Shown: positions 22,489 through 34,900 of the stretch, one piece after another | Position numbering within the stretch: the stretch's first letter is position 1 | Layout: each line of letters begins with the position of its first letter | From: Stenocarpella maydis | Taxonomy: Eukaryota; Ascomycota; Sordariomycetes; Diaporthales; Diaporthaceae | Direction: 5' to 3' | Assembly (NCBI GenBank): GCA_002270565.1 | Contig: NQMI01000025.1 | Coordinates: 328,097 to 392,096 of the forward strand | DNA length: 64,000 nucleotides | The notes under the pieces: model-generated | Databases searched by the model: none | What the model saw: only the letters and a program-made list of their open reading frames with translations | Told to the model about the DNA's origin: nothing | Program-made: the position numbers and the translations under genes

Positions 22489-24363
22489 ATGGCCGCCACC
22501 CACCGCGAACGATCTCAGACACCTCCTCCCGGCGTCAAGCCAACAGCTGCCCTGGGAGCAGACCTCGCAGACTTTGATGACATCTCACCACGCTCCGTCT
22601 CGGTAGCTTCAACTGCCTCATATGGCTCACATTCCACCAGAGCATCTATTGGCAGTGACTCGTCCGGCTCCACAGCCAGCCGCCACTCCTCGGCCAGCTT
22701 CCTTGCTGCCGCCAGAAACCCAGCCCTCAACCTGGCACCCACAGAGAATGTGCGGCACTCGACAGGCAACTTCGGCGTGGCTGGCCGGCCAGTCCCTAGA
22801 AAGAGAGGCTACATGCGGCCCACCGGCACAGACTTCGCAGCTTCCGCGAGGAGCAGGGACAGCGTATTGAGCCTCGGCAGCATCGCACATCTACAGTACT
22901 ACTTTGCACGCACAGGGCTCCTTGACGGGAAGGGTGCCCAGCTCGCCCGCAAAAACAGGCAGGCAAAGGCACAGACCCTCGACTTCAGCAGCCTGAGCTC
23001 CTTCGACTTCGCAACTGCGTCCGGTAACACGCCGAGGATCGTCACATCGGATGCCGAATCAAGCTACATGAACCTAGGCACGAGCCCGGACGCCGGGGGC
23101 TCGCATTTCGGTGCCGACATGACAGACAGCCCCACAGCCGACTACGACGAGTACGACGGCGAGCACGACTTTGACGAGTGGGAAGAGCCAGACCCCAACA
23201 TCCTGCCTCCTACAACGAGCACGTACAAGCACAGGGAGAAGCCAATTCCTAAGCCGCCGTCCATCCGGCAGCTCAAGGCCGACCTGAGGACAGCCCTGAC
23301 CATGGCAAGCGAGGCGGTAGAGCATGCCAAGAACAACAGAGTCAACCCCTATGAGGGAGAGAGCCGGTCACGGGCGCAATCTAACGTCTCCGTCACCTCG
23401 CTGACCGACTCGCCCACGCCCCCGTCCCATGCCCGCCAGCTCTCCAAGGCAACGATTCAGGCGCCCGGCTGGTTCGAGGTCCAAGGCATGCACGTGCTGG
23501 ATGTCATGACCCTGGCCATCCGCGCCGCAAAGGTCTACTACACCTCGCACGACGCGCCCGAGCGGCTCGACTCCATCAAGCCGGAGAAAGAGCTGCGCAA
23601 GGAGCTCTTCAACGTCATGGAGATGCTCAAGCGCATGGCCACCCGGGACTTCCAGGGCGGCATGCGCGACGATGAGGTCAAGATCATGGAGGAGTGGATA
23701 ACGGGGCTTTTCCAGATGCTCAAGGAGGAGGAGGAGGCCGAGGCCGCCGAGGCCGAGGAGCGCGCCAGCTGGACGTGGCTCAAGGACGAGGACTGGCCCG
23801 AGGGCACAGAGGTGCAGCGGGAGTACGCCTTCATCCTCAGCATGCTGGACGGGCCCGCAAATACCACCAAGGCCCCCGCCCCCGACGGCAGCGTCATGGA
23901 GGTTCCCGCGTTACCGGAGTGGGTTCCCATCGACCGCTCTAAGCCCCTGGACGGGCAGGACCTTCCCACCCCGTTCCTGCAGAGCCTGCAGAACGGTCTG
24001 CGCCTAGTGCAGCTGCACAACGCTGCGGTGCGTAAGTCGCGCCGGCGGTTCGGCATGATCGGCACCTTCCACACCGACACGCAGAAGCCATACCGGTGCG
24101 CCGACAATATCCGCTACTGGGCCAAGGCCGCCGAGCTGAGGTGGGAGGTCTCGGGACTTCAGTTCGACGCGCTAGGCGTGGTCTACAACAGCCGCTCCGA
24201 CGTGTGGGTCCAGTTCGAGGACGCCGTGCTCGCCTGGTGCCGTAAGGTCAGGGAGGAGATCGCGGCTGACCTCTCCAGGCCGCCGACAAGAGTCGGCCCC
24301 CCGACCTGGCTGCCCCTGAAGAAGCAGCCGCTTCCTCAGCCAGAGGTGCTGGCCGAGGAGTAG
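22489..24363 (+). CDS. Conserved fungal protein of unknown function
   Basis: A single exon of 624 residues from the ATG at 22489 (context GACATGGCC). The frame remains open to 21652, but the extra part has no plausible ATG and translates the CA microsatellite into HTHTHT, so I treat it as 5' leader. The first 280 residues are S/T/D-rich and largely disordered, with an acidic stretch (YDEYDGEHDFDEWEEPD). From about residue 265 to the end the sequence is helical and well formed, for example IRQLKADLRTALTMASEAVEHAKNN cut short here to SIRQLKADLRTALTMA, then APGWFEVQGMHVLDVMTLA, IMEEWITGLFQML and VWVQFEDAVLAWCRKV. Conserved W and C residues suggest a folded domain. I do not recognise a named family. 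There is no signal peptide or membrane helix. Confidence 0.75.
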   Translation: MAATHRERSQTPPPGVKPTAALGADLADFDDISPRSVSVASTASYGSHSTRASIGSDSSGSTASRHSSASFLAAARNPALNLAPTENVRHSTGNFGVAGRPVPRKRGYMRPTGTDFAASARSRDSVLSLGSIAHLQYYFARTGLLDGKGAQLARKNRQAKAQTLDFSSLSSFDFATASGNTPRIVTSDAESSYMNLGTSPDAGGSHFGADMTDSPTADYDEYDGEHDFDEWEEPDPNILPPTTSTYKHREKPIPKPPSIRQLKADLRTALTMASEAVEHAKNNRVNPYEGESRSRAQSNVSVTSLTDSPTPPSHARQLSKATIQAPGWFEVQGMHVLDVMTLAIRAAKVYYTSHDAPERLDSIKPEKELRKELFNVMEMLKRMATRDFQGGMRDDEVKIMEEWITGLFQMLKEEEEAEAAEAEERASWTWLKDEDWPEGTEVQREYAFILSMLDGPANTTKAPAPDGSVMEVPALPEWVPIDRSKPLDGQDLPTPFLQSLQNGLRLVQLHNAAVRKSRRRFGMIGTFHTDTQKPYRCADNIRYWAKAAELRWEVSGLQFDALGVVYNSRSDVWVQFEDAVLAWCRKVREEIAADLSRPPTRVGPPTWLPLKKQPLPQPEVLAEE

Positions 24364-25591
24364 AGGGGGACTAAGTTCTGGGCCACATCTCGGGCAGATG
24401 GGCCCCTCGACCAGATTTTCTATTTCCAAAACATTCGCTTCTTGAACCAATGCGCAGAGCGTTTCCGGCATACTACAAAGCTTTTAATGCTACGTGCCGA
24501 CGCTCTACGACCAAACAAGCATTGCACGACAGACACAAAAAGTCGGCAATCAGAACCACCAACACTACAACGAAGGATGTCAGGCGGCGGGAAATAACCA
24601 AATACTACTTGAATTTTCAATGTCAACTTCACGTGGCACGCGGATCAATCTTCTCACAGAAAGCACACAACCCCACGAGGTCAGGGCCAGTCACATCAAC
24701 ATCTTACATTCGCTGCATATAATTCTGTTTTAATCATTTTATCCCTATGCGGACACACACGCCTCTGTCGGAATATGCTTCACTCACGAAGGGACTTTGT
24801 CGTTGGCTTCTGGGACTGTCCCCCTTTTCTTTTGCCAGGGGACAGCAAACACGGCGCGGGAAGGTCCGGGAGTAGGCGTGCAAACGGCGGGTTGCAAAAC
24901 CCGCCGCCGGGGTTTCTCTATTTTGCCCCCCCCCCCCAATTCTCATGCCCTATTCTTTTCATCACAGTTATCAACACCAAATTGCATAGCGGAGAAGCAC
25001 CCCCAACCCCCAAATCGCCTTCAATAGACCACGCAGAATCGGGGAAGATTTGGGGGGGGGGAGGCGTGGAAAGGTCCTTTGTCCTCTTGAGAGGCTCATC
25101 ATCAGTTCAACCAGAAGCCTTGTCTTGTTCTTTTTTCTTTTGTTGCCCCTACACAGACAGGAACAACGCCCCGGGATCTTCAACCCACCATATACCCGCA
25201 GTATACTGCAAGTCTAATGAAAAGATTACCATTCAGATTGGTAACTCAATGCTGATGTCGAGACTCCTTTCTTGCTCGTGATTCGTTGCGACTATGCCTA
25301 GGCCGAGCTCTAGATCAATGCAGTTGTAGATGTGCGTGTCTACTAGAGTCCTCCTGCTTCAAAGAATGAACGTATACCCCAACGGCGCCAACCAACGCCA
25401 GACCGCCCGCCACATTCATGTAAGCTTCGAAGACAGGAGCAATGCAGCCTATGCAGGTGCCAAAGGAATGCCGCCCTTCCTAGAACGCCGTAGCGACTCA
25501 GCGAACACTATATATACGTGCCACGTCGCCCCACCCCCAAAACGCACACACGCAAAAAGAAACAGAAAAACAAAACCCCTCCACCGTCAAA
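24364..25591. other. Convergent intergenic region
   Basis: 3' flanks of the genes ending at 24363 (+) and 25592 (-). It has a C12 tract (24926-24937) and a G10 tract (25052-25061). No gene is supported. Confidence 0.45.
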
Positions 25592-28500
25592 TCAGTACGG
25601 CATCAAACCAATCCCGCTTCCGCTCCCGCCTCGACCCCCAGCGCCACCGGCCCTGGGCCCTCCCCTACTACCTGCCCCTGCGGCCTTGGAGGACCCGCCG
25701 GTCGACCTCCTACCCTTGCCCTTCGAGACACCGCCGTAGGACCTGCCACCGCCCCGGCTGCCCCCCCCACTGCCCTTGCGGAAGTAGTTCTTCCTCGATC
25801 CGCCCTGCGAGCCCCCCCTCTTCGCGGTGCCGCGCCCGCGGGGTGGCGCCGGCGCCGAGTCGTCGAACTTGTTCGTCGCCGCGAAGCGCTCGGTCCATTG
25901 GTCCAGCTGGCTTTTGAGCGGGTCGTTGTCGTCGGCCTCGTCGCCCCCGCCGCCCCCGCCAAAGTACTTGGACGAGACCCCCGGGTCCTCGTAGTCACCG
26001 TCGTCCTCGTCATCATCGCTGACCAGGTCGATGATATCGCTCTGTGGCTCGGCGGCGGGCGCGCCGCGGCGCGTCGTGGGCGGCCGCGCCGTGCCGGGAA
26101 TGGTCGCCATCGCGCCTTCATCGTCCTGGCACATCATCTCGTGGTAGTTGTCGTAGAAGCGCATGACGACGGGGATGAATTTGTTCCCGAACTTGTCGAC
26201 GTGCTCGGCCTTGATCCCGGGTATGCGGCGCATCTGGTCGACCGTCATGGTCCAGCTGATTGCCATCTGACGGAGCTGGGCTTCGTTAAAGAGCGGCCGG
26301 CGGTAGCCCTTGTTGTTGCGTAGTTGTTCTTCCAAGTTTTTGGCTTCCTCCAGGAATGCTGCGACAATCATGCCGTGGACATCGTCCAGCACCCCATCGT
26401 CGGCTGCTTTTGAGATTGGTGGGCCGAGATCTTCAAGCGTGCGCTGACGCCGTGATTTCATCACCGCTCTGGGGACTTGCTCGAAGTAATCATCCTCATC
26501 ATCCACAACGAAACCGTCCCGTTCGTAGCCATTATGGTGGAGAGCCGCCTCATGTTCCAGATCGTCACACTCATCGCCTTCGGCTATAGCGTCCTCATCA
26601 AAGAAGCTGGCGACGGACTTCCCTTTCCTGGATTTTGCAGAACTACGGCGTACTGGGGAAGATACCAATGTTGACGCCGGTCTGGTCAGCTCTTCGTGCT
26701 CGTCTGTTGCTTTCCTCTTCGTGGATTTCTTCTTGGCCATCTTATCCGAGGCGCCCTTATCGCCACCGGTTCGAACCACTACTTCAAGCTTCCGACCACC
26801 AGATAAGAAGCTAGCTGCCTCGCGCCCCAGCTGGTAAAGGGTCAGTGGCCGTCATGGCAGATGAGTCGGGGAAACCTACAATGAAATATTGGATGGCTAT
26901 CCCGCCACCGCCGACCCGGTTCTCTTCATCCAGTGCTCCTTCCGCAGCCAGCCGGACGATCACACTGCTCACCTCAGGCTTCTTGAGATGCCTCGCAATG
27001 CCATGAAATGACTGCGCGCCTTCATCACCGTCGGGCTTCTTCGTGCCCCTGAGCACATCCGTGCACTGGTTCAGGGTCAGGCGCGTATGGTACATGACAG
27101 CCTCCAGCGCTGCTACGGCGTACTTTGTCCTGTCTGCGACCTCAAAAGTCCCGCCAATCCTGCAGTTGTCGCACGTCTTCTCGCACTTGTCGCGGGAAAA
27201 TGACTCGCCGAAATAGTGAAGAAGCTGACTGCGCCGGCAGTCACGCGAGTTCTCGCAGAACATGACGACGCGGTTAAGCATCTCCTTCTGACGCTCCTTC
27301 TGCTGGCGGTTTCCATCCCCGTCGTCAATCATTTTCCTCAGGCTGTGGATGTCACCGTGTCCGAAGAAGAGGATGCAGTCCGATGGCAGCCCATCACGGC
27401 CGGCACGGCCGGTTTCTTGATAGTAGCCTTCCAGACTCTTCGGAAGGTAATGGTGTATAACGAAGCGGACGTCTGGCTTGTCGATTCCCATGCCGAAAGC
27501 GATGGTGGCAACAACGACCTTGACCCGACCACTCTGCCAGTCTCGCTGCACTTGAGTCTTCTCGTCTGTCTGCAAGGCCGCATGGTAGTGTTCGGCCCTG
27601 ATGCCGCGTTCCGTCAGCTTCTTGGCAATGTTCTCTGTCTGCTTCCTCGAGAGCGTGTATACGATGCCCGTCTTGCCATGAAATCTCTCGTTGATGATAT
27701 CGGCAATACGCTCGACAGGCTGTTTCTCTTTAGCCCGTATCTCGTAGTAGAGGTTTGGGCGGTTGAAGCTTTGAGAGAAAACTGTGCACCCTTCCATGTC
27801 GAGATTGTGTTTGATGTCGACGATGACATTGTTGGTCGCTGTCGCTGTCAAAGCCATGACTGGTACACCTGGATAGTTCCGGCGCACCTCGCCGAGCATC
27901 TTGTAGTCCGGCCTGAAGTCGTGACCCCACTGGCTAACACAATGTGCTTCGTCAATGACCAAACGAGCCAGCTTCTTGTTCCTCCACAACGTCATCAGAC
28001 CATTGTTGAATGCTGCGCTCTTGTTGATCATCTCGGGGGTGACATATAAAAGTTGAACATGATGCTCTGGATTCCTCAACTTGAAGCTTTGCAATATATC
28101 ATCCTTCTCTCGCCTATCTGTATCGCCACTGAAGGCTTTCGCCACGATGCCCCGAGCTGTCAGGTGGTCGACCTGGTCTTGCATCAGACTGAGGAGAGGG
28201 GTGACGACGATAGTCACGCCTCGGGTTTTGCCACTGTTGATGACAGCGGGTAGCTGGTAGCATAGGGACTTACCACCACCTGTTGGCATAAGGACAAACG
28301 CATCCTTACCGTCTAAGGTAGCATTGATAGCCTCCAGCTGGTTGTGTCTGAAGCCTTCAAGGCGGAATCTGTCCTTGAAAGCCCTCATCAGATCACCGGA
28401 CCAAGGAAACTTTAACAGCTCCTGGGGTATTTTCGGCTTTGGTACTGTCTTGACAGGCTTCTTGGATGTGGCCTTGACTCTTGCTGGGGCAGCCGCGTTT

Positions 28501-31049
28501 CCAGAGGACTCGGAAAGAATGGAGCGAGCACGTAAGTTGCTCCGACTTTCGAGCGAAGATTGTCTCTGTTCAAAGTCCTCGGCCTCTTCAGCCATTGCCA
28601 CCATGGCTGCGAGATCATCGTCTCCATCGCCATAATCACTGTGGTTCTCTTGGCGGCGTGATTTCGAGTTCGCTGGACTCTTGGTCTTCAACGCGGAGGT
28701 AGCTTTGGCTGCAGATGGTATATGAGCCTTGGCGTGGAAATGATATGATTGTGTCCAGAGGTCGTCGTCGTCATCGTCGTCAAGCAGGTCTTCCACGTCT
28801 AGATCATCTTGCGCTGCGTAAAAAGGCTTCGAAACACTCGTGCCTCCCATGTTTTGTAATGACCGTGGCCCTTGGTGCACAGGCGGCTTCACTGCCTCTG
28901 AGGGTCCCTCAAGACTCACAAGTCTTGGCTGCTGTCTCGGTGCTGTGGAGAGTGATTGAGTGTGTTTGACGACTTGAGAAAGACACTCCGGTATCACCGT
29001 GGTGTCCCTTGATGAGGACGGCGTTACTTTGGCCAAACGTGCCTTGTCGGTAGGGTCGGGTGGTTCAGGCTCTTCAGGTGATGGGTCTGGAAGATCGTTG
29101 AACATGGTGGGATTGGTGATACCTGCAGCCCTGAGTGCTTGCTTCAAGGTGCGTTCCTTCTGCTCGATTTCCACATCCAACATTTCCAGTCGAGTTTCGG
29201 TCTCGGTCGTGTCTTCGTCTGCATCGTATGCCACGCCAATCTGAGCCACGAGGTCCTCCTTCTGTGTCAGGAGGACCTTATAAGCCTCATGAGAAGCCTT
29301 CACATCAGACAGCGCTTTCTTCTCTTTCAATAGTGGCTCCTTCTCTTTCTTTACTTGGATTCTCCGTTCTGCGGGCCATTTTTCACGGAGTGACCTCGCA
29401 AAATCGGACGAGTTCTTGCCCAACCTCTCATTGACTTGTTTCGTCAGAGACCTGAGGATGTGCGGGTTCCCTAGGAACATGTCCATGATGAGCGTCGCAC
29501 CGTCTGTCGCCGAGCTATGAGGATCCATCCTTGGTGCAGCGCCCGCTGGCTTTTGCAACTGCAAAGAATCATCGATATCCATGGCGTCCGACTGAGCCAG
29601 AGGCTGAGAGTTTCTGAGAACACCTTCACTTTCAAGCGGCGTTGAAGATTGGCGTTGTTCAGGTGCTAGCTTGTGGTCGTACTTGGCAGGCGATTCCTGT
29701 TTTGCTCCACTTGGGAGGTGCTCCTGCTTCGAAATCGGGATTGGTGCGTCCTTGATCAAAGGTACATGAGAAGTTCTGCGTGATGGAGGCGTTTGGTATT
29801 CGTCATCGGAGTCCATGATGATATCTGCTCGGCCGCGACGGCGGGACACTTGAGGACTTGGACTCCATCCGAACTCAAGACCATCATCCGAGAATTCTTC
29901 GTCCCTGCCCACACGACTATGCGGTTGTTGCGCCGGTCCTGTTTTGACGGGGCTGCATGCCTTCGACTGTGTGGCTAATCTCGACGTTGGGCTCACAGAC
30001 TCGACTTCGAACGGTGACTCAGGTTTGGCCGTGCCTTGTGGACAGCTCCGAATCGGTGCCTGGCCTGTACTACCCGACAGCCTGCGCATCCGTGTCTCTG
30101 TCGTGCTCACTGTCTGCGTGACCGTCCGCTGTGTCATGATCGTAGCGTCCGGAGAAGCCAGTCGGAGCTTGGGTGGGCTCCTCTTGGCTGATTGGGCCCC
30201 AGCAGCACGACGCTTAACCATTGCCGGAGTCATCATGTCATCATCCAGGAAGTCAGCGATGTCGGGATATTCGTCGTCTTCCGGCTCGATAGCCTGCTTC
30301 CTCTTTTGCGACGCCTTCGTGATCTGCCCACTCTTCCTCTTCTTACCGCGTGGTGTGAGTGTCGGCTCAGGTCTGAGAGCATGATCCTCTGTCCATAAAA
30401 GGACAGGCTCCCCAAAGGTGTAGGCAGTGGAATCTGTCACATCCTGACAGACAGTGTCCAAACCTGTGAGGTCATGGAGTCCATCGTCGTCCTCCTCAGG
30501 AATTGCCTGTGCCGCGCTCCACGCTGCAGGTTTACTGGGCCTGTTTGTTGAAGACGAGGCCGGGCTCGGGTCGAATCTACTCGCTTTGTTCGGTGCCCCC
30601 TGTCCATCATCCTTGCTGAGGGATGCCGTATATGCCTGATGCAATCGGCCGCCCCCGGTCGTCGATGGTGCCGGGGTCAGGAGCTGCTCTTGCTTTGAGA
30701 CCAGGGCAGGCTTCCTCGTAGACTTCGCGGTGAGCCTTGCCATACCCTGCTCTTGCCCGTAGCCGGCCGTAAAATCCTCCAGCGCTATTTCTGCTAATGA
30801 GTCGTCATCTATAGTGAGGTCGATCTGCGGTGCTTCGACTGTCCCGGAAGAAGACGCGCCTAGGGCTGGGGCTGGGGCCGGCGGTCTCGTGGTGGGCTTG
30901 CCACTGCTGGGCTGCGAAGAGACGGAGGCGAAGCTTCGTGGGTTGTCGAAGGCGTCGTGTGCAGCTGGCAAGGACGGGCCGATGGGGGCAGAGAGCTGGA
31001 GATTGCCCAACAACCAGGCGAGGTGGCCTTTGAGGTTGTTTTTCGTCAT
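25592..31049 (-). CDS. SGS1: RecQ-family DNA helicase, SGS1/QDE-3/BLM class
   Basis: Two exons, 31049-26880 and 26830-25592, are joined across a 49-bp intron (donor GTAGGT, branch CACTGAC, acceptor ACCAG), giving about 1,802 residues. The join links IQYFI to LGREAASFLSGGRKLEVVV, the usual end of the RecQ C-terminal (RQC) region. Motifs: Walker A LMPTGGGKSLCYQLPA (about residue 918), DEAH box VIDEAHCVSQWGHDFRPD (about 1030), motif VI with GRAGRDG, and the zinc-binding cysteines in CEKTCDNC. The HRDC domain lies at about 1540-1625 (VHGMIVAAFLEEAKNLEEQL...). The first 880 residues are disordered, S/T/P/D-rich and acidic, as in Sgs1 (Top3/Rmi1 and checkpoint binding). The tail is RGG-like and glycine-rich. 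Enzymes of this class unwind 3'-tailed DNA, dissolve double Holliday junctions with Top3-Rmi1 and protect stalled forks; Neurospora QDE-3 also acts in quelling. The call as an RecQ/HRDC helicase is firm; orthology within the family is inferred from length and HRDC. Confidence 0.93.
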
Positions 31050-31903
31050 AGACCCGACTTGGACCTGAAGATCCGGAGCATTGCAGCTATCATTGGGACC
31101 TCAGATTGGAATAGGCGGTGTAGTGTTGTGTTGCTGCTGATTTGTTGTGGATTGTGTCGAATCGATGGCTGACAAACGGCTTCTGCTGTGGTCCTTCTAG
31201 ATTGGTCTCGCGGGAGGGGGGGTCACGTAAAGACGTGACGCGCTTCCTACGGCACTAAGAACCCGGACGGCTGCTGTTTCTTTAGTGGGGCAGGGCACGG
31301 GAAGTGCCGCTGATGACGCGCGGGTCAAGGAAGCGACCGAGACGCGCTCCATACGCGAGCAGCACGTGACACCCTTTAAAGCTCACACCTGGGATCATAA
31401 AAAACCCAAAATAAAATAAAAAAAAAAAACAGAAGAGCTTAGCTTATTCAATTCTTTGCTCCTTCGCAACTATCGACCCAATTCGAGTCGGTGCATTAAT
31501 TTAATGGTACGGACTATTTGCCTTTCTAGTTAGACTTCTGAAATGCTCGCCTAAGTCCCTGGATTGCGATCTTTCACATCATCGCATTATAGCATCTTCC
31601 CACTACACCTGGTAGATACCCGAAATACTGGATCCCCGACCCTGACTCAGTCGAAAACAATTACCACCACTTGCCATGTTTCTCTAAACATACTCGCGAA
31701 CTGTTGACCCCCTTGCAGCAAAGAGAATAAGGAGTCAAAATGGCAACATGTACGCATCCAGCCCCTTGTTGATATAATAAGTCGATGCTGGCTTTTAGTG
31801 GCTTTTGTCGCCCGTTGGGCCGCCTGTTCCGGAAGTAGTCCGCATGGGAAACCATTTCCCCCGATATCCGCGTGCATCTACGCCATTAACGCCAGGATCT
31901 GCT
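31050..31903. other. Spacer between the helicase and kinase genes
   Basis: 855 bp hold the promoter of the helicase and the 3' UTR of the kinase. It has an A-rich tract near 31400-31430. No gene is supported. Confidence 0.45.
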
Positions 31904-34900
31904 TCACTCCTCAGCCATGGTCTGCAGTGCATGCACGTCCAAGCCTGAAGTGCCGTGCTTGAGTGCTGGGACGCTATGCCGCGAGATTGCGCCAACGCCT
32001 GTCACGATAGCTGGTGGCGCCGAGGATGGAGGGACAATGGGCGACACTGACGCCGGTGAGTTCCGGCGACTCGCCCTCATGGCCAACATTCGGCAAGCCT
32101 CGAGACGCTTAGCCTCAAAATTCTGCGATCGTAGCCGCTCTCTCTCGATATTCTTGTGCCGCTCCAAGGCATCCATATCTGCTTCTTCTAGGCTGCGGTC
32201 GTACTCTGCCAGCTTTTTGATGCGGTCTTCGGCCTTGCGACAAGACGCATCCAAGGTATCAGTGAGATGTGGCAGAGTAATTAACTCAGCCGGGGTGGCG
32301 CGTGGCTGCGATGAACCGCCCCAGCTGCAGCGAAACTCGAGCTTGGCCTTGAGCTCTTCGTCACCGTCGCCGGACCTCCAGAACATTACTAGATCTCCAT
32401 CGTGCAGCCTGATCCAGTTCTTTGAGGGTCCTTTGGGGTTCTTGGGCTCAAAGGCTGGCAGAACGGTCTTGTTGATTTGTATGCCATTGGTAGCTTTGGT
32501 GGAAATGTAGAAATGGAATCCGTCCGCCGCACTGCTCCACGGGCGGAAGTTTTTGGATGGTTCGTAGCCTTCTTTCCAAAGTATGACTTTCAGGGCATAC
32601 TTGGGAACCTTGGGCTCTAACTTCGGTGTGTAGATGTGGGTATTTTCCAGAGCTCGCCCCCAGGAAATCATGGCCTGATTGATTGGTATTGTTATACCAG
32701 AGACGACAGACTCCTCCGTTGACTCGAGAGTAGCCACGACTCTGTTGAGTGGTGGGTCTGCTAGGGCCGGAGCAACGGTGCCGTGATCCGGGGGAAGCGT
32801 GTCGGGCATGTCTTCGTCCTCATTCCCCGCGTTGTCCGAGCCCCATGGCCGGTCACTGGATGCGTCAGACCTGCGGCCAGATGCCCTTGACTCAGCGTCA
32901 GACGCGCTGCTACCATCTTCGGACGGCGGCGGCGTCTTTCCAGCTGCCGGGGGGAAATGCTTCATGGCCAAGTCCCAGAGGGCAGACTTCCCAGGAGCGA
33001 AAGATTCCCCTCTGGCTTTTGCGGCCGAAGCAAACGCATCGTGCTGCAACTGAGTCATCTCTGGATACTTGAGATGCCAGCTTTCCTTGTCACGCGCATC
33101 CCAATATGTTGACTTGTGCACGGGCTTGTCGATCTGCCTGCTTGAATTGACGCGAGACAGTGGCGGAATCTGTGCATACAAGCTCTGCTCGCCATCTTCG
33201 TCCCAGCTCAACGCATCACCAAAGAGGCTGTCAGACCTGAGTTTCTTGATAGGAGGGCGTGCTCTTGGAGTGTTTTCGAATTCATCGCTCATGTCGTATC
33301 CGGGCTTCCTCTTGCTCGTGTTGAAACTGCTCATATAAGATAGGCCATTTGATGGAAGCAGCGATTTCATGTTCAGATGCTCCAACTGGGACTCTGCACC
33401 CTCGAGATCCTGGGACTCGGCGTCAAACGTCATGTTGTTGAGCTCGTCAAGAGATCGACTGGCAGACCGACGGCTCTGTGTCAGAGCTGCTGGAACGGCG
33501 GCGCGCGGAGTAGGTTGGGACCTCTTCGTCTGCCGAGGCGTCGAGTCCTCCGATCCGTAGCTGTCCTTGATCTCGGGATCAAGGATCTCCGTTCGGTCCA
33601 CGCTCACTATTGAGTCCGGCAAATTCAGGCGGGTCGCCGGTATAACTCCGGCACTGCCGACGGCTGACCCGTTGACCTCCCCAAAGAGCTTCGAGCGCTG
33701 TTGATCCATCTGACCAAACGTGTAGTTCTCCTTTTGAGATTCATAGCCATCGAATTGCTCGTCATCAACACCCTGCCCGTCATATTGCACCGAGTTCAAA
33801 TCCTCACCGTCGTCATTTCCATCATCGCTGGCGGGCATCCGCAAGGGAGAACCCCTGTCCTGGAGGCTCAACTGAGAAGCTTCTTTTTGGAGGCCTTCGT
33901 CAATATCATCCTCCTTTGACTGCTGGGAGAAACCCGTGCCCTGTAGCCACGGATGAGACCGGAGCTCATCTATTGTTGCACGCTGCTCTGGACGTCTCTG
34001 CATCATCCGCAACAGGAAGTTGATGCCATCTTTTGAAACATTCATCTCTTCCAACGGCTTCGTGTTCAGCTTTTGGGTCATGATCTGATGAAGGAGTTCG
34101 GTGTAACTGATGCCGTTCTTGGCGGGAAAGGGAGACACTCCTGTTAAGGCATAGTATAGCACACCGCCCAGAGACCATATGTCAATTGCATGGTCATATC
34201 GTTGACCCTGGGGTCTGCGGCGATGCCTGTTCCTCGGATGTCGGTGACCGTACTCATCATATTCTGCAAATTCGTTGTACACCTCCGGGGCACAGTATAA
34301 CAGTGTTCCGCAAAAGGTTTTCAAGAAGGTCTGCTCGGTTTCAACCATCTTGGACAGCCCGAAGTCTGCCAGCTTGACAGTGAATGGACTGTATGAGAGG
34401 ATGAGAATGTTGTCTGGCTTAACATCACGGTGCGTGATGTTATTGGCGTGCAAGTATGACAGCGCACTGAGCATCTGACTGGACATCTCATGAACGATTC
34501 CTTCCCTCAGCGGCTCGTTATCACCGATGAGGCTGCCGAGATCACCATTGGGTACATACTCCATGATGATGATCAGAAGCCGATCGTCCCAGTCAATGTG
34601 CTCAATGTACTCGACAATATTAGGCTACAAATATTAGCGCTTGAGAGCCTCGGGCGGGCAAACATGACTCACATGTTTCACTCTCTGCATGATCTTCATC
34701 TCATTCTCGACTTTTTGATCAAGCACGCCGTTTTTCATGAATTTCCGCTTATCCAGCTCCTTGGCGGCATATGGCTTCCCGTCGAACTTGGCAGTCACCT
34801 TGTAAACAGTCGCAAAGGCGCCCTTGCCGATGCGCCCAACACGGTTGTACTTGTTCGAGCCGTTCCACTCCCTGGACGACCTTCCTATATTCTCCTGTGT

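Noticed and set aside
27216..28049. 277-codon plus-strand frame
   Set aside because: Antisense to the helicase core; the opposite strand carries clear RecQ motifs.
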